A stretch of 64,000 nt of DNA, taken from assembly GCF_900162725.1 (NCBI RefSeq), contig NZ_LT799418.1, positions 4,543,897 through 4,607,896 on the forward strand, in the 5' to 3' direction. Shown one piece after another: positions 10,637-20,350 of the stretch (the stretch's first letter is position 1; each line of letters starts with the position of its first letter). The translations under genes were made by a program, and so were the position numbers. The notes under the pieces are model-generated. The model was given only the letters and a program-made list of their open reading frames with translations, searched no databases and was not told the DNA's origin. This DNA comes from Parabacteroides sp. Marseille-P3160 (GTDB taxonomy: Bacteria; Bacteroidota; Bacteroidia; Bacteroidales; Tannerellaceae).

Positions 10637-10644
10637 TACTTTTG
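10637..10644 (+). promoter_or_regulatory. Bacteroidetes -7 box upstream of ECF sigma gene
   Basis: TACTTTTG matches the TAnnTTTG -7 consensus of the Bacteroidetes housekeeping sigma factor and lies 34 bases before the sigma ATG. The -33 element is weak (an AT-rich TTTT near 10612-10617). Confidence 0.55.
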
Positions 10645-10678
10645 TCAATATAGGAGAAAGAGTTAGAACTAATAATTA

Positions 10679-11257
10679 ATGAAAAATACTGATGCTATTA
10701 ATGTAAACCATCTTCTATGGCGCATATCAGATGATGATGAATCCGCTTACCGTTCTTTATTCGAACAGTATTATCCCCCTCTTTGCATATTCGCCAAACG
10801 CTATATAGAAGACAAAGCGACAAGGGAGGATATTGTACAGGATGTCTTTTCCTATATCTGGGAAAAAAGGAAATCTATCGCCCCGAATATTTCTGCCAGA
10901 AATTACCTGATCACTTGTGTTAAAAATTTATGTATCAATAATTTAAGAAAGCAAGAATATTTACAAAACTATCAAAACGAATTCATAGAAAATGCACCGG
11001 TCTATTCAAACGGGGAAGAGGATATTTATACATTAAAGGAATTACAGGAATTACTCACGCAGACGTTGGAGAAGTTGCCAAGCGAGTATCGTGTTGCATT
11101 TGAAATGAGTCGTCTGGAACAAAAAAGCATGGATGAAATAGCAAAAACAATGGGAGTTTCCATCCGGACTGTCGAGAGATACCGGAACAAAGCTCTTGAA
11201 ATATTAAAAAATGAATTAAAGGATTATTTGCCCCTCCTTCTATTATTTCTCTCTTAA
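10679..11257 (+). CDS. ECF sigma factor (Bacteroidetes SusCD-type)
   Basis: Protein of 192 residues. Sigma region 2 is seen as YRSLFEQYYPPLCIFAKRYI..REDIVQDVFSYIWEKRK and region 4 as LEKLPSEYRVAFEMSRLEQKSMDEIAKTMGVSIRTVERYRNKALEIL. This is the RNA polymerase sigma-70 family 'Bacteroides expansion' type. It is divergent from fecR and is expected to activate the fecR-SusC-SusD operon on the opposite strand. Confidence 0.93.
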   Translation: MKNTDAINVNHLLWRISDDDESAYRSLFEQYYPPLCIFAKRYIEDKATREDIVQDVFSYIWEKRKSIAPNISARNYLITCVKNLCINNLRKQEYLQNYQNEFIENAPVYSNGEEDIYTLKELQELLTQTLEKLPSEYRVAFEMSRLEQKSMDEIAKTMGVSIRTVERYRNKALEILKNELKDYLPLLLLFLS

Positions 11258-11284
11258 TTTGGGATACATTATTCATATGAGAAA

Positions 11285-11340
11285 CGCCATTGTTATGATA
11301 GGAGATGCCTAATAACAATGGCGCTTTAACTTTTTTAGAG
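11285..11340 (+). terminator. Terminator hairpin after ECF sigma gene
   Basis: A perfect 12-bp stem (CGCCATTGTTAT at 11285-11296 with ATAACAATGGCG at 11312-11323) is followed by CTTTAACTTTTTT. It separates the plus-strand sigma gene from the convergent GH43 genes. Confidence 0.65.
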
Positions 11341-11425
11341 GGAATCAGCCTTCCATCCATAAAGTGTTGGGAGGGGCTTTTTCATGCCTCAATAGAAAAG
11401 ATTGGAACGCTTATAAACTTTTACT

Positions 11426-12403
11426 TTAAGGGAGCTTATCAACGACCATGGGGCGGACTAAGCCTCCATCCAATGAGATAACGTTGTCTTTCACCAACAT
11501 ATTTACAATATAGGCATCACGGGGATGTATCTCCGTTTGACTTTTATGCGCATGGAAGACATATCGCCTGTTTCCCTCTTTATCATAGAAAGGTGCACCG
11601 TGTCCAACACCAAACAAGTCCATATATTTATGTAGGATAGGGTTCCCCGCATATTTTTCCCATGGACCGAAAGGAGAATTAGCCGTCGCAAAACCTACTG
11701 CATAGTCCTGACTGGTATAACCATTGGCAGAATACATCATATAATAGATCCCGTCTTGTTTAAAGACAGAAGGACCTTCCACAACCTTAGGTAATATTAA
11801 TTCCCACGGTTTATCAGCCATGAAACATTGTGTTAAGGTTTCTTCCTTTATTTCTTTCAAATTGTCTTTGAGCTCGGCACACCAAATAACATTTCCATCG
11901 TTGAAACGGACAAAGTACAGATAAGCTTTGCCGTTATCGTCAAAAAAGACAGACGTATCGATACTCTTTTCTTCACGGATCGGCTTCTTCTCGTCTTGCT
12001 TAAAAGGTCCTAACGGAGAATCCGAAGTAGCAACGCAGATGTGCTCTTCCGCAGAATAAAACATATAGAACTTCTTCTCTTTTTCTACATAATAGACTTC
12101 CGGCGCCCAATAATTAGACTCACCATAAGAATTCGTATGGCTTAGGGACAAAGCGGAGGCTCGCTCCCAGTACTCCAGATCTTTTGAAAAATAGACGTCG
12201 AAACCATTTCCGACATTCGTCCCGTATATATAATAAATACTGTCATAAAGCAATATATATGGATCTGCAAGAGGGACCGTTTTCGACAGCACCGTCAGGG
12301 GATTCTTTCCGGGCGTCGGATTGTTTTTTTCCAAATCGTCTCCTTTACAACCGATACCGATAAAGAGGATTAATAATAAAGGCAAAATCAATTTTTTATT
12401 CAT
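11426..12403 (-). CDS. Glycoside hydrolase family 43 lipoprotein (first)
   Basis: Protein of 325 residues with a lipoprotein signal (LLFIGIGC, then KGDD, an acidic surface-export-like tail). The five-bladed propeller of GH43 is recognisable, with three acidic residues in the expected order: Asp in PLADPYILL (general base), Asp in SIDTSVFFDD (pKa modulator) and Glu in VVEGPSVF (general acid), plus WAPEVYY between them. GH43 enzymes are mainly arabinofuranosidases, arabinanases or xylosidases. It lies 9 bases after the second GH43 gene, in the same operon as the second SusCD pair. The exact subfamily is not assigned. Confidence 0.9.
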   Translation of the reverse strand: MNKKLILPLLLILFIGIGCKGDDLEKNNPTPGKNPLTVLSKTVPLADPYILLYDSIYYIYGTNVGNGFDVYFSKDLEYWERASALSLSHTNSYGESNYWAPEVYYVEKEKKFYMFYSAEEHICVATSDSPLGPFKQDEKKPIREEKSIDTSVFFDDNGKAYLYFVRFNDGNVIWCAELKDNLKEIKEETLTQCFMADKPWELILPKVVEGPSVFKQDGIYYMMYSANGYTSQDYAVGFATANSPFGPWEKYAGNPILHKYMDLFGVGHGAPFYDKEGNRRYVFHAHKSQTEIHPRDAYIVNMLVKDNVISLDGGLVRPMVVDKLP

Positions 12404-12412
12404 CTTTCAATC

Positions 12413-13471
12413 TTATTTATTAATAACGGGACGAAAAGCTCCATAAGAAGGTTGTTGCTTTTCTACATAAGGCCATCCCGCTTCATCCCACAAAACACGA
12501 TCCAACAAAACCTGCCGCTGGGCACCTAAGTTATCTAACTGATAAGCATGATAAATGATCCAGGTATTCTTTTCATCATCCTCCTGTAAAATGGAATTAT
12601 GTCCGGTACCTGCAAAACGATCATCTCCTTTAATAATCACTTCATGGGCATTGTCCAACATTTTATCTCCGCTCTTATTGACATACGGTCCAAATAAATC
12701 TTTTGAACGAGCTACCACCGTTTTATACGTACTCTTTGCCCCTTCGCAACAAGAACCGATGGAAGCCAACAAATAATAATAGCCATCCCGCTTCCAAAGA
12801 TTAATACCTTCGTACGCATTTCCTGCTATCTGGCGCTTGGTTTCAAGTTTAGGAGTAATTTGAAAGTCGTCCGTAATATTCAATTCCATAATATAAATGC
12901 CAAAAAAGCTACCCCAAAGCATATAATATTTTCCGTCTTCTTCATAGAAGAATTGATCAATTGAATTTTCCACATTCACTTCATGGCTGTCAAACACTTT
13001 CCCTTTTACCGTAAAAGGGCCGGTTGGAGAATCGGAAACGGCATAACCGACCGTACTGATCCAATGATTTCCCCACTGTGCCAAAGAGTAGAACAACACA
13101 TACTTGTTTTTTATATATCGTATCTCAGGTGCCCATATCGCGGCATGTACGTTCGTCTTATTATCGATAAAGTCCGGGCGTGTCTTATCCGTAAAAGCGG
13201 TACCTACTTCCTCCCAATCGATCATGTTCTTAGACTTAAATATCGGCAGATTGCGAATATCTTCAGTCGCATATAAATAATAAGTGCCATCTTCCGCCCT
13301 AATGACAGTAGGATCGGGAGCCGCAATCCGTATCACGGGATTATGGTAAGCGATCTTCGAATCATCCACTTCCGGTATCGGCAGTTCATTTTCATCTTTT
13401 GAATGGTCATTTGCGCTACATGCTATAGCTAGTAGAAAACTAAAAAAAGTTATCATGCATCTCATTCTCAT
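12413..13471 (-). CDS. Glycoside hydrolase family 43 lipoprotein (second)
   Basis: Protein of 352 residues with a lipoprotein signal (LLAIAC followed by SANDHSKDE). GH43 catalytic residues are visible: Asp in AAPDPTVIRA, Asp in NSIDQFFYEE, Glu in YEGINLWKR, and the WAPEIRY strand. The sequence GNAYEGINLWKRDGYYYLLASIG with a following CC pair resembles arabinan-active GH43 members, but this is an impression. Together with the first GH43 it suggests that the locus targets an arabinose- or xylose-containing plant glycan. It begins 86 bases after SusD, beyond a hairpin. Confidence 0.9.
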   Translation of the reverse strand: MRMRCMITFFSFLLAIACSANDHSKDENELPIPEVDDSKIAYHNPVIRIAAPDPTVIRAEDGTYYLYATEDIRNLPIFKSKNMIDWEEVGTAFTDKTRPDFIDNKTNVHAAIWAPEIRYIKNKYVLFYSLAQWGNHWISTVGYAVSDSPTGPFTVKGKVFDSHEVNVENSIDQFFYEEDGKYYMLWGSFFGIYIMELNITDDFQITPKLETKRQIAGNAYEGINLWKRDGYYYLLASIGSCCEGAKSTYKTVVARSKDLFGPYVNKSGDKMLDNAHEVIIKGDDRFAGTGHNSILQEDDEKNTWIIYHAYQLDNLGAQRQVLLDRVLWDEAGWPYVEKQQPSYGAFRPVINK

Positions 13472-13513
13472 GTATTTACAATATTTTAAAAGTGTTTAAA
13501 ACGATAAAACGAC

Positions 13514-13550
13514 AAAGAGCAGTTTCCTTATGAGAAGGAAACTACTCTTT
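13514..13550 (-). terminator. Hairpin between SusD and GH43 genes
   Basis: An imperfect inverted repeat with a 9-bp inner stem (AGTTTCCTT / AAGGAAACT) extended by AAAGAG / CTCTTT around single mismatches, located 8 bases after the SusD stop. On the minus strand it is followed by GTCGTTTT. It is probably a partial terminator or mRNA-end stabiliser, as in the first locus. Confidence 0.5.
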
Positions 13551-13557
13551 ATATTAC

Positions 13558-15399
13558 TTATTTCCAACCCGGATTTTGTACCATATTCGGGTTCATCTGT
13601 ATTTCATTCTCCGGTATCGGGTATAACCAGTAATGATCACCTCCCCAACTATAATGATAGGTAGCTTGTCCCCAAACCTGCCGAAGGCCGTTCACTTCTG
13701 TTGTACCAGCGTTGTTATAAGTAGAGAATTTCTTATCCTTCCAGGTACCCCAGCGCAGTTCATCAAAGTAGATTAAATCCTCACCCAACAACTCCCAATA
13801 ACGCTCGTTACGGATACGTTCACGCATATCTGCCTGACCAGTTACAGTAGTCGGTGCATTCGAATTTAACAACTTAGCACCGGCACGCGCACGAACCTGA
13901 TTGACCACACTTACAGCCTCATCAGTCTTACCTTGTTCATTCAGAGCCTCTGCCAAATTCAGCAACACGTCGGCATAGCGGATCAAAGGCTCGTCAATAG
14001 CCGTCCCTTTCTGGCTACCTTCACCTGTACCTTCTGTCACGAACTTACGGTTTAGATAGTAGAACATTGCTTGCGTATCAGTGCGTACATCATTCGGCAG
14101 ACGGGTAATAGTACCATCCGCATTCACTGTTTCCGTCCATTGGCTACGGAACGGGAAACGACTGGTAAAGTAATTATCCGCGCCACCGTCACCGCCAAGA
14201 TACCGGGCATACGGGGTAATCACACTCATTTCCAGACGCGGATCGCGATTGTCATACGCTTTGCGGATACGGGCTTCGTTTCCAGTAGGCAAATAGTAAT
14301 CCATATTAGCCCCTTGTTCTTTAGCGCTCTTTATTTCACTCTCGGTTAAATTGTCACGTAAGAAAAACACACGACGCTCCAATACCGAAAGGCTGGAATA
14401 TTCGGGAATAACTTCGCTCCAGTTAAACTTGCTACCATCCGCATTTTCATACGAATCAACAAAATCCGGATTCACCAAGTAGTTATTCCACATAGAACCG
14501 TAAGTACAACGATTACCGAAGCCGCGATTTTTTGCGTTCCAATAGCCGTCTTCTTCGATACATTGAACGGAGAAAATCATTTCATCAGATTGTTCATTTG
14601 CTTCTTTGAATAATTTCTTGTAAGCATCGGCACCCCCTGTAAACAACTTATATCCACAATCTCCTACCTTTTTGAAATCAGCCTCTGCCGCAGCCCAATT
14701 TTCCATCCATAAATAAATCTTGCCACGTAGAGCATAAGCAGCCCCTCGCGTGATGCGCCCATAATTAGAGTCACCGCTCGTATATTTATCGGGCAAGTTG
14801 GGTTCATTGATGCTAACCGTTAGATCTTCAATAAGCTTTTCCCACATCTGCGTCTTCGTCAAACGGCTACCTTGGGCTTCATCAATATTTTTAATTGGCT
14901 CGGTATAATAAGGAACTCCTCCAAAAAGAACATTCAACTGGTAATACCAATAAACACGCAACACTCTACACTCTGCGACTAATCTCGCTTTAGTAGCATC
15001 AGAAATACCATCGACTGAAGGTAGGTTGGCTATCACATCATTCGACCGGATGATAAATTTATAGTTATCATGCCAAATCCAGCCTGGCCCATCCCCTGAC
15101 GTTGTCTGCCAACCAAACAACATGCCGAAGTTACGCCAGTTGGCATCACGATCCATGACACTGGCAAAACAATCGAACCACATATTATAGTTATCATTAT
15201 ATAAATGATTCAATCCGTTGTATATACCGGTGACTGTCTGCTCCGCCATTGTTGCATCATTCCAGACCTCGCCCTCACTCGGTTGATTTTTGGGAGTAAG
15301 ATCCATATCGACACATCCGGAAAGGAGTAAACCAGACAAAACCGCTGAAGAGAAAAGTTTTGCCGTATTTTTCATTATATCAAATTTATTTGTGTTCAT
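13558..15399 (-). CDS. RagB/SusD family nutrient-uptake outer-membrane lipoprotein
   Basis: Protein of 613 residues; the signal probably starts at the internal Met 15375 (MKNTAKLF), with lipobox LLSGC. After it comes VDMDLTPKNQPSEGEVW. SusD signatures: RVLRVYWYYQLNVLFGGVPYY, TRGAAYALRGKIYLWMENWAAAEADF, RYADVLLNLAEALNEQGKTDEAVSVVNQVRARAG, RNERYWELLGEDLIYFDELRWG and the terminal WLYPIPENEIQMNPNMVQNPGW. It is the surface glycan-binding partner of the SusC encoded just upstream, with a 14-base gap between the two. Confidence 0.95.
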   Translation of the reverse strand: MNTNKFDIMKNTAKLFSSAVLSGLLLSGCVDMDLTPKNQPSEGEVWNDATMAEQTVTGIYNGLNHLYNDNYNMWFDCFASVMDRDANWRNFGMLFGWQTTSGDGPGWIWHDNYKFIIRSNDVIANLPSVDGISDATKARLVAECRVLRVYWYYQLNVLFGGVPYYTEPIKNIDEAQGSRLTKTQMWEKLIEDLTVSINEPNLPDKYTSGDSNYGRITRGAAYALRGKIYLWMENWAAAEADFKKVGDCGYKLFTGGADAYKKLFKEANEQSDEMIFSVQCIEEDGYWNAKNRGFGNRCTYGSMWNNYLVNPDFVDSYENADGSKFNWSEVIPEYSSLSVLERRVFFLRDNLTESEIKSAKEQGANMDYYLPTGNEARIRKAYDNRDPRLEMSVITPYARYLGGDGGADNYFTSRFPFRSQWTETVNADGTITRLPNDVRTDTQAMFYYLNRKFVTEGTGEGSQKGTAIDEPLIRYADVLLNLAEALNEQGKTDEAVSVVNQVRARAGAKLLNSNAPTTVTGQADMRERIRNERYWELLGEDLIYFDELRWGTWKDKKFSTYNNAGTTEVNGLRQVWGQATYHYSWGGDHYWLYPIPENEIQMNPNMVQNPGWK

Positions 15400-15413
15400 A
15401 ATCTTTACGTTTA

Positions 15414-18400
15414 TTAGAATGTAACATTTACACCCAGTGCAAACTGGCGCATCGGCATATATCCGTCACCACTCATTCGCTCAGGATCAGATCCTTCGAA
15501 TCCGGTGATCGTCAATAAGTTCTCGCTGGATGCATAGATACGAGCATTCTGCATGTAGGCAGCCTTAACCCAATTCTTCGGGAGTGTATAACCGATTGTA
15601 AGATTTTTCAACTTAATATAGTTACCACTTTGCAGATGCCATGCACTATTTGCGTTTGCTTGTCCGTTACTCGTTGCAACCAAACGCGGGGTTGCAGAAG
15701 AGATATTCGTACGCGGATCATTCGGGTTTTGCGGATCATAAAAATAGTGATTATAAGCCACATCCTCGCCAAGACCATAACCATGGATGACACTTACGCT
15801 GTTTTGAGTTACCTTGTAGTAATCAATCTTAAATCCTGCCGCACCGGCCCAGTTCATTGACAAATCAAACCCTTTCCAAGTCATGCTAGCCTGCAAACCG
15901 AAGTAATATTTCGGAGTGCTGGATACGCCTTGGAAGTCATAATCGTTATCATTACCATAAATACCGTCACCATTATAATCTGCATATATCATATCACCAT
16001 ACCAGATCTTGTCTTTTGCAATACCTTGGTTCGGGTAGAATTTATAACCAGCATTACTCATAGCCTGCAACCAAGCCATATCATTTTCCGTACGGATCAT
16101 ACCATCTTTCGGGCCGCCGTTGATATTAACAGAACCGTCTGCATTGAAATAGGAACCATTTCCTTTATATACATTAAGCATATAAAATTCGTTCATCTGA
16201 TGTCCTTCCAAAATACGTGTAGTCGAGCCATTAGAGACTGTTCCTACATTCTGATACCAAACGCGATTACCATTTTCATCCGTTCTCCACTCACGGACAA
16301 GCGTTCCTTTGTACTTAGTTACTTCGTTCACATTGTATGTAAAGTTTCCTGAAACTGAATAAGTGAAATCACCAGCATGATCATTCCAGCCTAAGGTCAA
16401 CTCTAATCCCTTATTATTTACATCAGCTAAATTCTGCAAAGGAGAGGTAAACTGATTCAATGACTCAGGAAGTGTCGGACGATACAATATACCTGTTGTA
16501 TTCTTATTATACATTTCAACCGTACCATTCAAACGGCTAGCTAACACACTGAAGTCAATTCCGAGATTGGTGATAGCCGTCTCTTCCCATTCCAAACTAT
16601 AGTTAGAGAAAGTGGTCATCGTCAGACCATTGGTTTTAGTTCCATTAAATGCATAATTATAACCCGAGCCATAAAGAGCCTGCCATTCATAGTTACCGAT
16701 GGAGTTATTACCCAGCTTTCCCCAGGATCCACGAATTTTCAAATTGTCCATCCAGTCAATATCTTTCATAAAGCCCTCTTCCGAAATACGCCATCCAAGC
16801 GAGAAAGAGGGGAAAAAGCCCCAACGGGAATCAGGAGAGAAGCGGGAAGAACCATCATAACGCATATTCAATTCGGCAAGATAGCGTTCGTCATACGAAT
16901 AGTTAACACGTCCGAAAAGCGAACGGGAGGAGTATTCAAAGGAAGAACCTTTGATATAATACGGATCTGTCATCGCGTCAAAATCCGTCAGGTTTACACT
17001 GGACATACCTTCTTTACTAATATCTACCTCATCACCCCATTTACGATACTCTTCATAACCGACCAATGCGCTTACATCATGTTTACCAAACTTATGTCCC
17101 CAATTCAACAAAAAGTTTGTTTTCCAGCTTTTATCACGGTGTTCCCAATCATATACTCTATAAGTAGACAAATCTGTCGACGTAGGAGGCGTATTCAGCG
17201 TCATCCCGCGATTGAAGCTGTATTGCTGTTTGTATGAGGATGGCAACCACTTATGATGGTTGTTAAAGTTATCATAATATAAATTTGCCGAGAATTTGAA
17301 ATCTTTCAAGAACTTTACCTCTACATATGGATTGATATAATACTTGTTCTGTTTGTAAAACCCATTAGAATTACTCATATTAAGCACCGGGTTACCAGCC
17401 TGACCATCTTCTTCATTTGTTTCGGTACCACCATACATCCCATTATAGTAAGGGTATACACCCGGGGTTACTTTCTGCATATTCAAGCCCCACAAGTCGC
17501 TGACACTATTACGATCTTGGTCTGCATTATACCCCCATGCACGCATACCAACCGTTATGAAGTCTGTCACTCTCGATTCTATGTCGCTGCGGAAATAATA
17601 TTTCTTCACACCGGATTCAAGCACCATCCCCGGATTATCAAGATATGTCCCGGATAAGGAGTACGTCGTACGCTTTTCTGAACCCATCAAGCTGATGGTA
17701 TGTTCCTGCATCCATTTAGGCTTATAGACTTCATCATACCAATCCGTATTCGGGTGCGTTACATAGTTTGGAATCCCTTCTGAGTTCAGGGCATTCGGGC
17801 TTTGGGATGCTTCCCGCCACTCATTGATGGTAGATTGTGAAAACTTCGCCGCTTGTGCCGAATTTATATAACCCTCATTGATGAATTCCATATAATCTGC
17901 ATAATCTGTGACTTGACGAATCAGTTTGGCAGGAGTATTATAAGAAAATTTCCCCGAATAAGAAACATTGACCTTCCCATCCGTTCCCCGTTTTGTAGTT
18001 ACCAGGATAACGCCATTCGCTCCACGGTTACCGTAAATAGAACAAGAAGCAGCGTCTTTCAATATAGAGATGGAAGCCACATCGTTCGGGTTGATTTCGT
18101 TGAGACCCATTTCCATACCATCGACCAATATCAAAGGGGAGGCATTATTCATTGTACCTGTACCACGGACGAGAACTGAAGCCGCCTCCGAATTAGGTTG
18201 GCTACTGGTGTTCATCACATTCACACCTGCAGCCATACCGGACAGGGAAGAAGCAATAGTGGTAACAGGCCGCGCCAACTTCTCATCATTAAAGTTAATA
18301 CTGGCAACAGAACCAGTCAAATTCACCTTCTTTTGAGCGGCATAACCTACCACTACGACCTCCTCCAAAGCTAACTGGTCTTCCTGGAGAGTAATAGAAA

Positions 18401-19004
18401 AAGAAGACTGGTTGGCAACCGCTACTTCTTGGGGGTTATAGCCGATATAGGAAACGACCAAAGTCGCATTTGCCGGTACTTCCAATTGGAAATTACCATC
18501 CAAGTCCGTCATAGTCCCGTTCGTCTTTGATGCTTTTTCCATGACATTGGCCCCTATGATCGGTTCACCTTTTGAGTCTACGACCTTTCCTGAGATCTTT
18601 TGGGTTTGCTGAAGTGTTTGTCCTTTCTCTTTAACCGTTAAAATTATATCTTTGTTTACTACTTTATAATCAACAGTAGAACCTTTAAACATCTGGTCTA
18701 ATATGGCAAATACATCTTTGTTATGAACATCGACCGAAACTTTCCGATCCATATTTACCAATTTATTATTATAAAAGAAATGAAAATCAGTCTGATTTTC
18801 AACTGCATCCAATACTTCTGCAACCGTTTTATTTGTCAATTTAAGTGACAAGTATGTATTTTGCGCATAAGTACTGGCAGAAATCAGACTCACGGAAAAA
18901 CAAAACAAGAATAAGGTTAATTTCATAACTCTATTTATAAATTTACCTCCTTCGGATAAAACAGAAAAGACTCTATCCGATTGGATATAACCGTTTTTTG
19001 TCAT
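15414..19004 (-). CDS. SusC/RagA family TonB-linked outer-membrane transporter with STN domain
   Basis: Protein of 1196 residues. After the signal peptide come an STN domain (LSLKLTNKTVAEVLDAVENQ), a carboxypeptidase-regulatory-like domain (GKVVDSKGEPIIGANVMEKA), the TonB-box-like EEVVVVGYA, the plug (ASSLSGMAAGVNVMN, SILKDAASCSIYGNRGANGVILVTTKRG) and a large barrel ending MRQFALGVNVTF. Residues 130-230 are nearly identical in wording to the first SusC (TNGT.TDLDGNFQLEVP.NATLV), suggesting paralogy. It imports the glycan of the GH43 locus and signals to the adjacent FecR. Confidence 0.95.
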   Translation of the reverse strand: MTKNGYIQSDRVFSVLSEGGKFINRVMKLTLFLFCFSVSLISASTYAQNTYLSLKLTNKTVAEVLDAVENQTDFHFFYNNKLVNMDRKVSVDVHNKDVFAILDQMFKGSTVDYKVVNKDIILTVKEKGQTLQQTQKISGKVVDSKGEPIIGANVMEKASKTNGTMTDLDGNFQLEVPANATLVVSYIGYNPQEVAVANQSSFSITLQEDQLALEEVVVVGYAAQKKVNLTGSVASINFNDEKLARPVTTIASSLSGMAAGVNVMNTSSQPNSEAASVLVRGTGTMNNASPLILVDGMEMGLNEINPNDVASISILKDAASCSIYGNRGANGVILVTTKRGTDGKVNVSYSGKFSYNTPAKLIRQVTDYADYMEFINEGYINSAQAAKFSQSTINEWREASQSPNALNSEGIPNYVTHPNTDWYDEVYKPKWMQEHTISLMGSEKRTTYSLSGTYLDNPGMVLESGVKKYYFRSDIESRVTDFITVGMRAWGYNADQDRNSVSDLWGLNMQKVTPGVYPYYNGMYGGTETNEEDGQAGNPVLNMSNSNGFYKQNKYYINPYVEVKFLKDFKFSANLYYDNFNNHHKWLPSSYKQQYSFNRGMTLNTPPTSTDLSTYRVYDWEHRDKSWKTNFLLNWGHKFGKHDVSALVGYEEYRKWGDEVDISKEGMSSVNLTDFDAMTDPYYIKGSSFEYSSRSLFGRVNYSYDERYLAELNMRYDGSSRFSPDSRWGFFPSFSLGWRISEEGFMKDIDWMDNLKIRGSWGKLGNNSIGNYEWQALYGSGYNYAFNGTKTNGLTMTTFSNYSLEWEETAITNLGIDFSVLASRLNGTVEMYNKNTTGILYRPTLPESLNQFTSPLQNLADVNNKGLELTLGWNDHAGDFTYSVSGNFTYNVNEVTKYKGTLVREWRTDENGNRVWYQNVGTVSNGSTTRILEGHQMNEFYMLNVYKGNGSYFNADGSVNINGGPKDGMIRTENDMAWLQAMSNAGYKFYPNQGIAKDKIWYGDMIYADYNGDGIYGNDNDYDFQGVSSTPKYYFGLQASMTWKGFDLSMNWAGAAGFKIDYYKVTQNSVSVIHGYGLGEDVAYNHYFYDPQNPNDPRTNISSATPRLVATSNGQANANSAWHLQSGNYIKLKNLTIGYTLPKNWVKAAYMQNARIYASSENLLTITGFEGSDPERMSGDGYMPMRQFALGVNVTF

Positions 19005-19168
19005 AATTTTGTATTGATTTTATATTAAAAAAATAATTCATTTGCCTTCATCGTGTATTGTTGCGATGAATTGTTTCATACGGGAATCTGTTGGTAGCAT
19101 TTTTCCGTATGTTTTTTTTATTTCCTTATGAACTGTTGTGCATATCTGATGGATTTAAGATTAAAAAA

Positions 19169-20218
19169 TCATTTTCTTTTTCTTAATTGGATACTCGTAT
19201 ATTTCATGCCCCGGCTATCGTCTTCCGTTGAATAACGGATCGTATAATCAATATTGGAAGATATTTTCAAATAATCGAGAATCTGGGGAATTTGCCGGTT
19301 TATAAACGTTCCGGTAAAACTATAACTATTAATCACCGGATCTTCTATTTTAAATTTCACATTGTAGAAATAAGCAATTTTTCGCAGGACATCCGGCAAA
19401 GGCGTATTTTTAAAGATCAACTTACCATCCACCCAAGCCGTCTCCAACGAGGGTTCAATCTTTTTCACCTCGCAGCGGCCGGTAGGCATATCGACGATCG
19501 CTTTTTCGGAAGGAGATAACTCCTTCGTACTGAATCTTCCCTCTTGATTCTTTATATTTAAAACGACCTTCCCTTCGACCAATGTGGTTTCGATCCGGTC
19601 CTCACCCGGATAAGCCTGAGCATTAAAGGTAGTTCCCAGCACCTGGATCCGGACACGATCGTCCGCCATATGTACGATAAATGGACGTGACGGTTGATGA
19701 TCCACTTCGAAATAGGCTTCTCCCCTAAGGGAAACATTTCGTTTCGATGAACGGAAAACAGAAGGATAAATCAGCTGGCTCCCCGAATTCAAACAGACTT
19801 TCGTACCGTCGGGAAGTTCCAGGTGGGTCCGCATTCCAGCGTTGGAATTCACGGTGATCATCTGAGATTCTTCTTGCGAAAGATTCATCCAGTAAACCGT
19901 TGCGCCTCCCAACACAAAAAAGAGCAGACAGGCGGCAGCCACTGAAACTCGTTGCAGCCAAAGCGTCCTCTTCCGTCCCTTTATTCTATTCAGAACGGCA
20001 TCATAGGCAGCTTCAGGCTCCCGGGCTTTTATTCTCCGGTTCGTACGACCCGCAAAATAGATCTTAGCCAGATTAAGCAATATCGATTCATGGGATTCAT
20101 CGGCACACAACCAACCTTCCACTTCCTTCTGGATTTCGGAAGAAGCATCTCCTTTGATATATGCTAATAAATGCATATCATCCGGGACGTGTTTTGTCAT
20201 AGGTATTTTTGGATCCAC
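19169..20218 (-). CDS. FecR-family anti-sigma factor
   Basis: Protein of 349 residues; MTKHVPDDMHLL at 20200 is an alternative start. A cytoplasmic N-terminus (LLAYIKGDASSEIQKEVEGWL, DESHESILLNLAKIYFAGR) precedes one membrane helix (VSVAAACLLFFVLGGATVYW), the FecR domain (LELPDGTKVCLNSGSQLIYPSVF, RGEAYFEVDHQPSRPFIVH, LGTTFNAQAYPGED) and the C-terminal STN-contacting domain (KNTPLPDVLRKIAYFYNVKF). It couples the second SusC to the divergent ECF sigma factor. Confidence 0.92.
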   Translation of the reverse strand: MDPKIPMTKHVPDDMHLLAYIKGDASSEIQKEVEGWLCADESHESILLNLAKIYFAGRTNRRIKAREPEAAYDAVLNRIKGRKRTLWLQRVSVAAACLLFFVLGGATVYWMNLSQEESQMITVNSNAGMRTHLELPDGTKVCLNSGSQLIYPSVFRSSKRNVSLRGEAYFEVDHQPSRPFIVHMADDRVRIQVLGTTFNAQAYPGEDRIETTLVEGKVVLNIKNQEGRFSTKELSPSEKAIVDMPTGRCEVKKIEPSLETAWVDGKLIFKNTPLPDVLRKIAYFYNVKFKIEDPVINSYSFTGTFINRQIPQILDYLKISSNIDYTIRYSTEDDSRGMKYTSIQLRKRK

Positions 20219-20307
20219 TTTTTTATCCCTTTATAATAAGACACCTCAGATTCATGACACCCTAAAGAGAAATTCCATTTTATTACAAAATCTATTCTTT
20301 AAATATG

Positions 20308-20315
20308 TAACTTTG
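20308..20315 (+). promoter_or_regulatory. Bacteroidetes -7 box upstream of second ECF sigma gene
   Basis: TAACTTTG fits TAnnTTTG and lies 35 bases before the ATG at 20351. This favours that ATG over the upstream TTG at 20345. Confidence 0.5.
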
Positions 20316-20350
20316 CCTTTGATTATTGCTAGCAGAACAGGATCTTGCGT

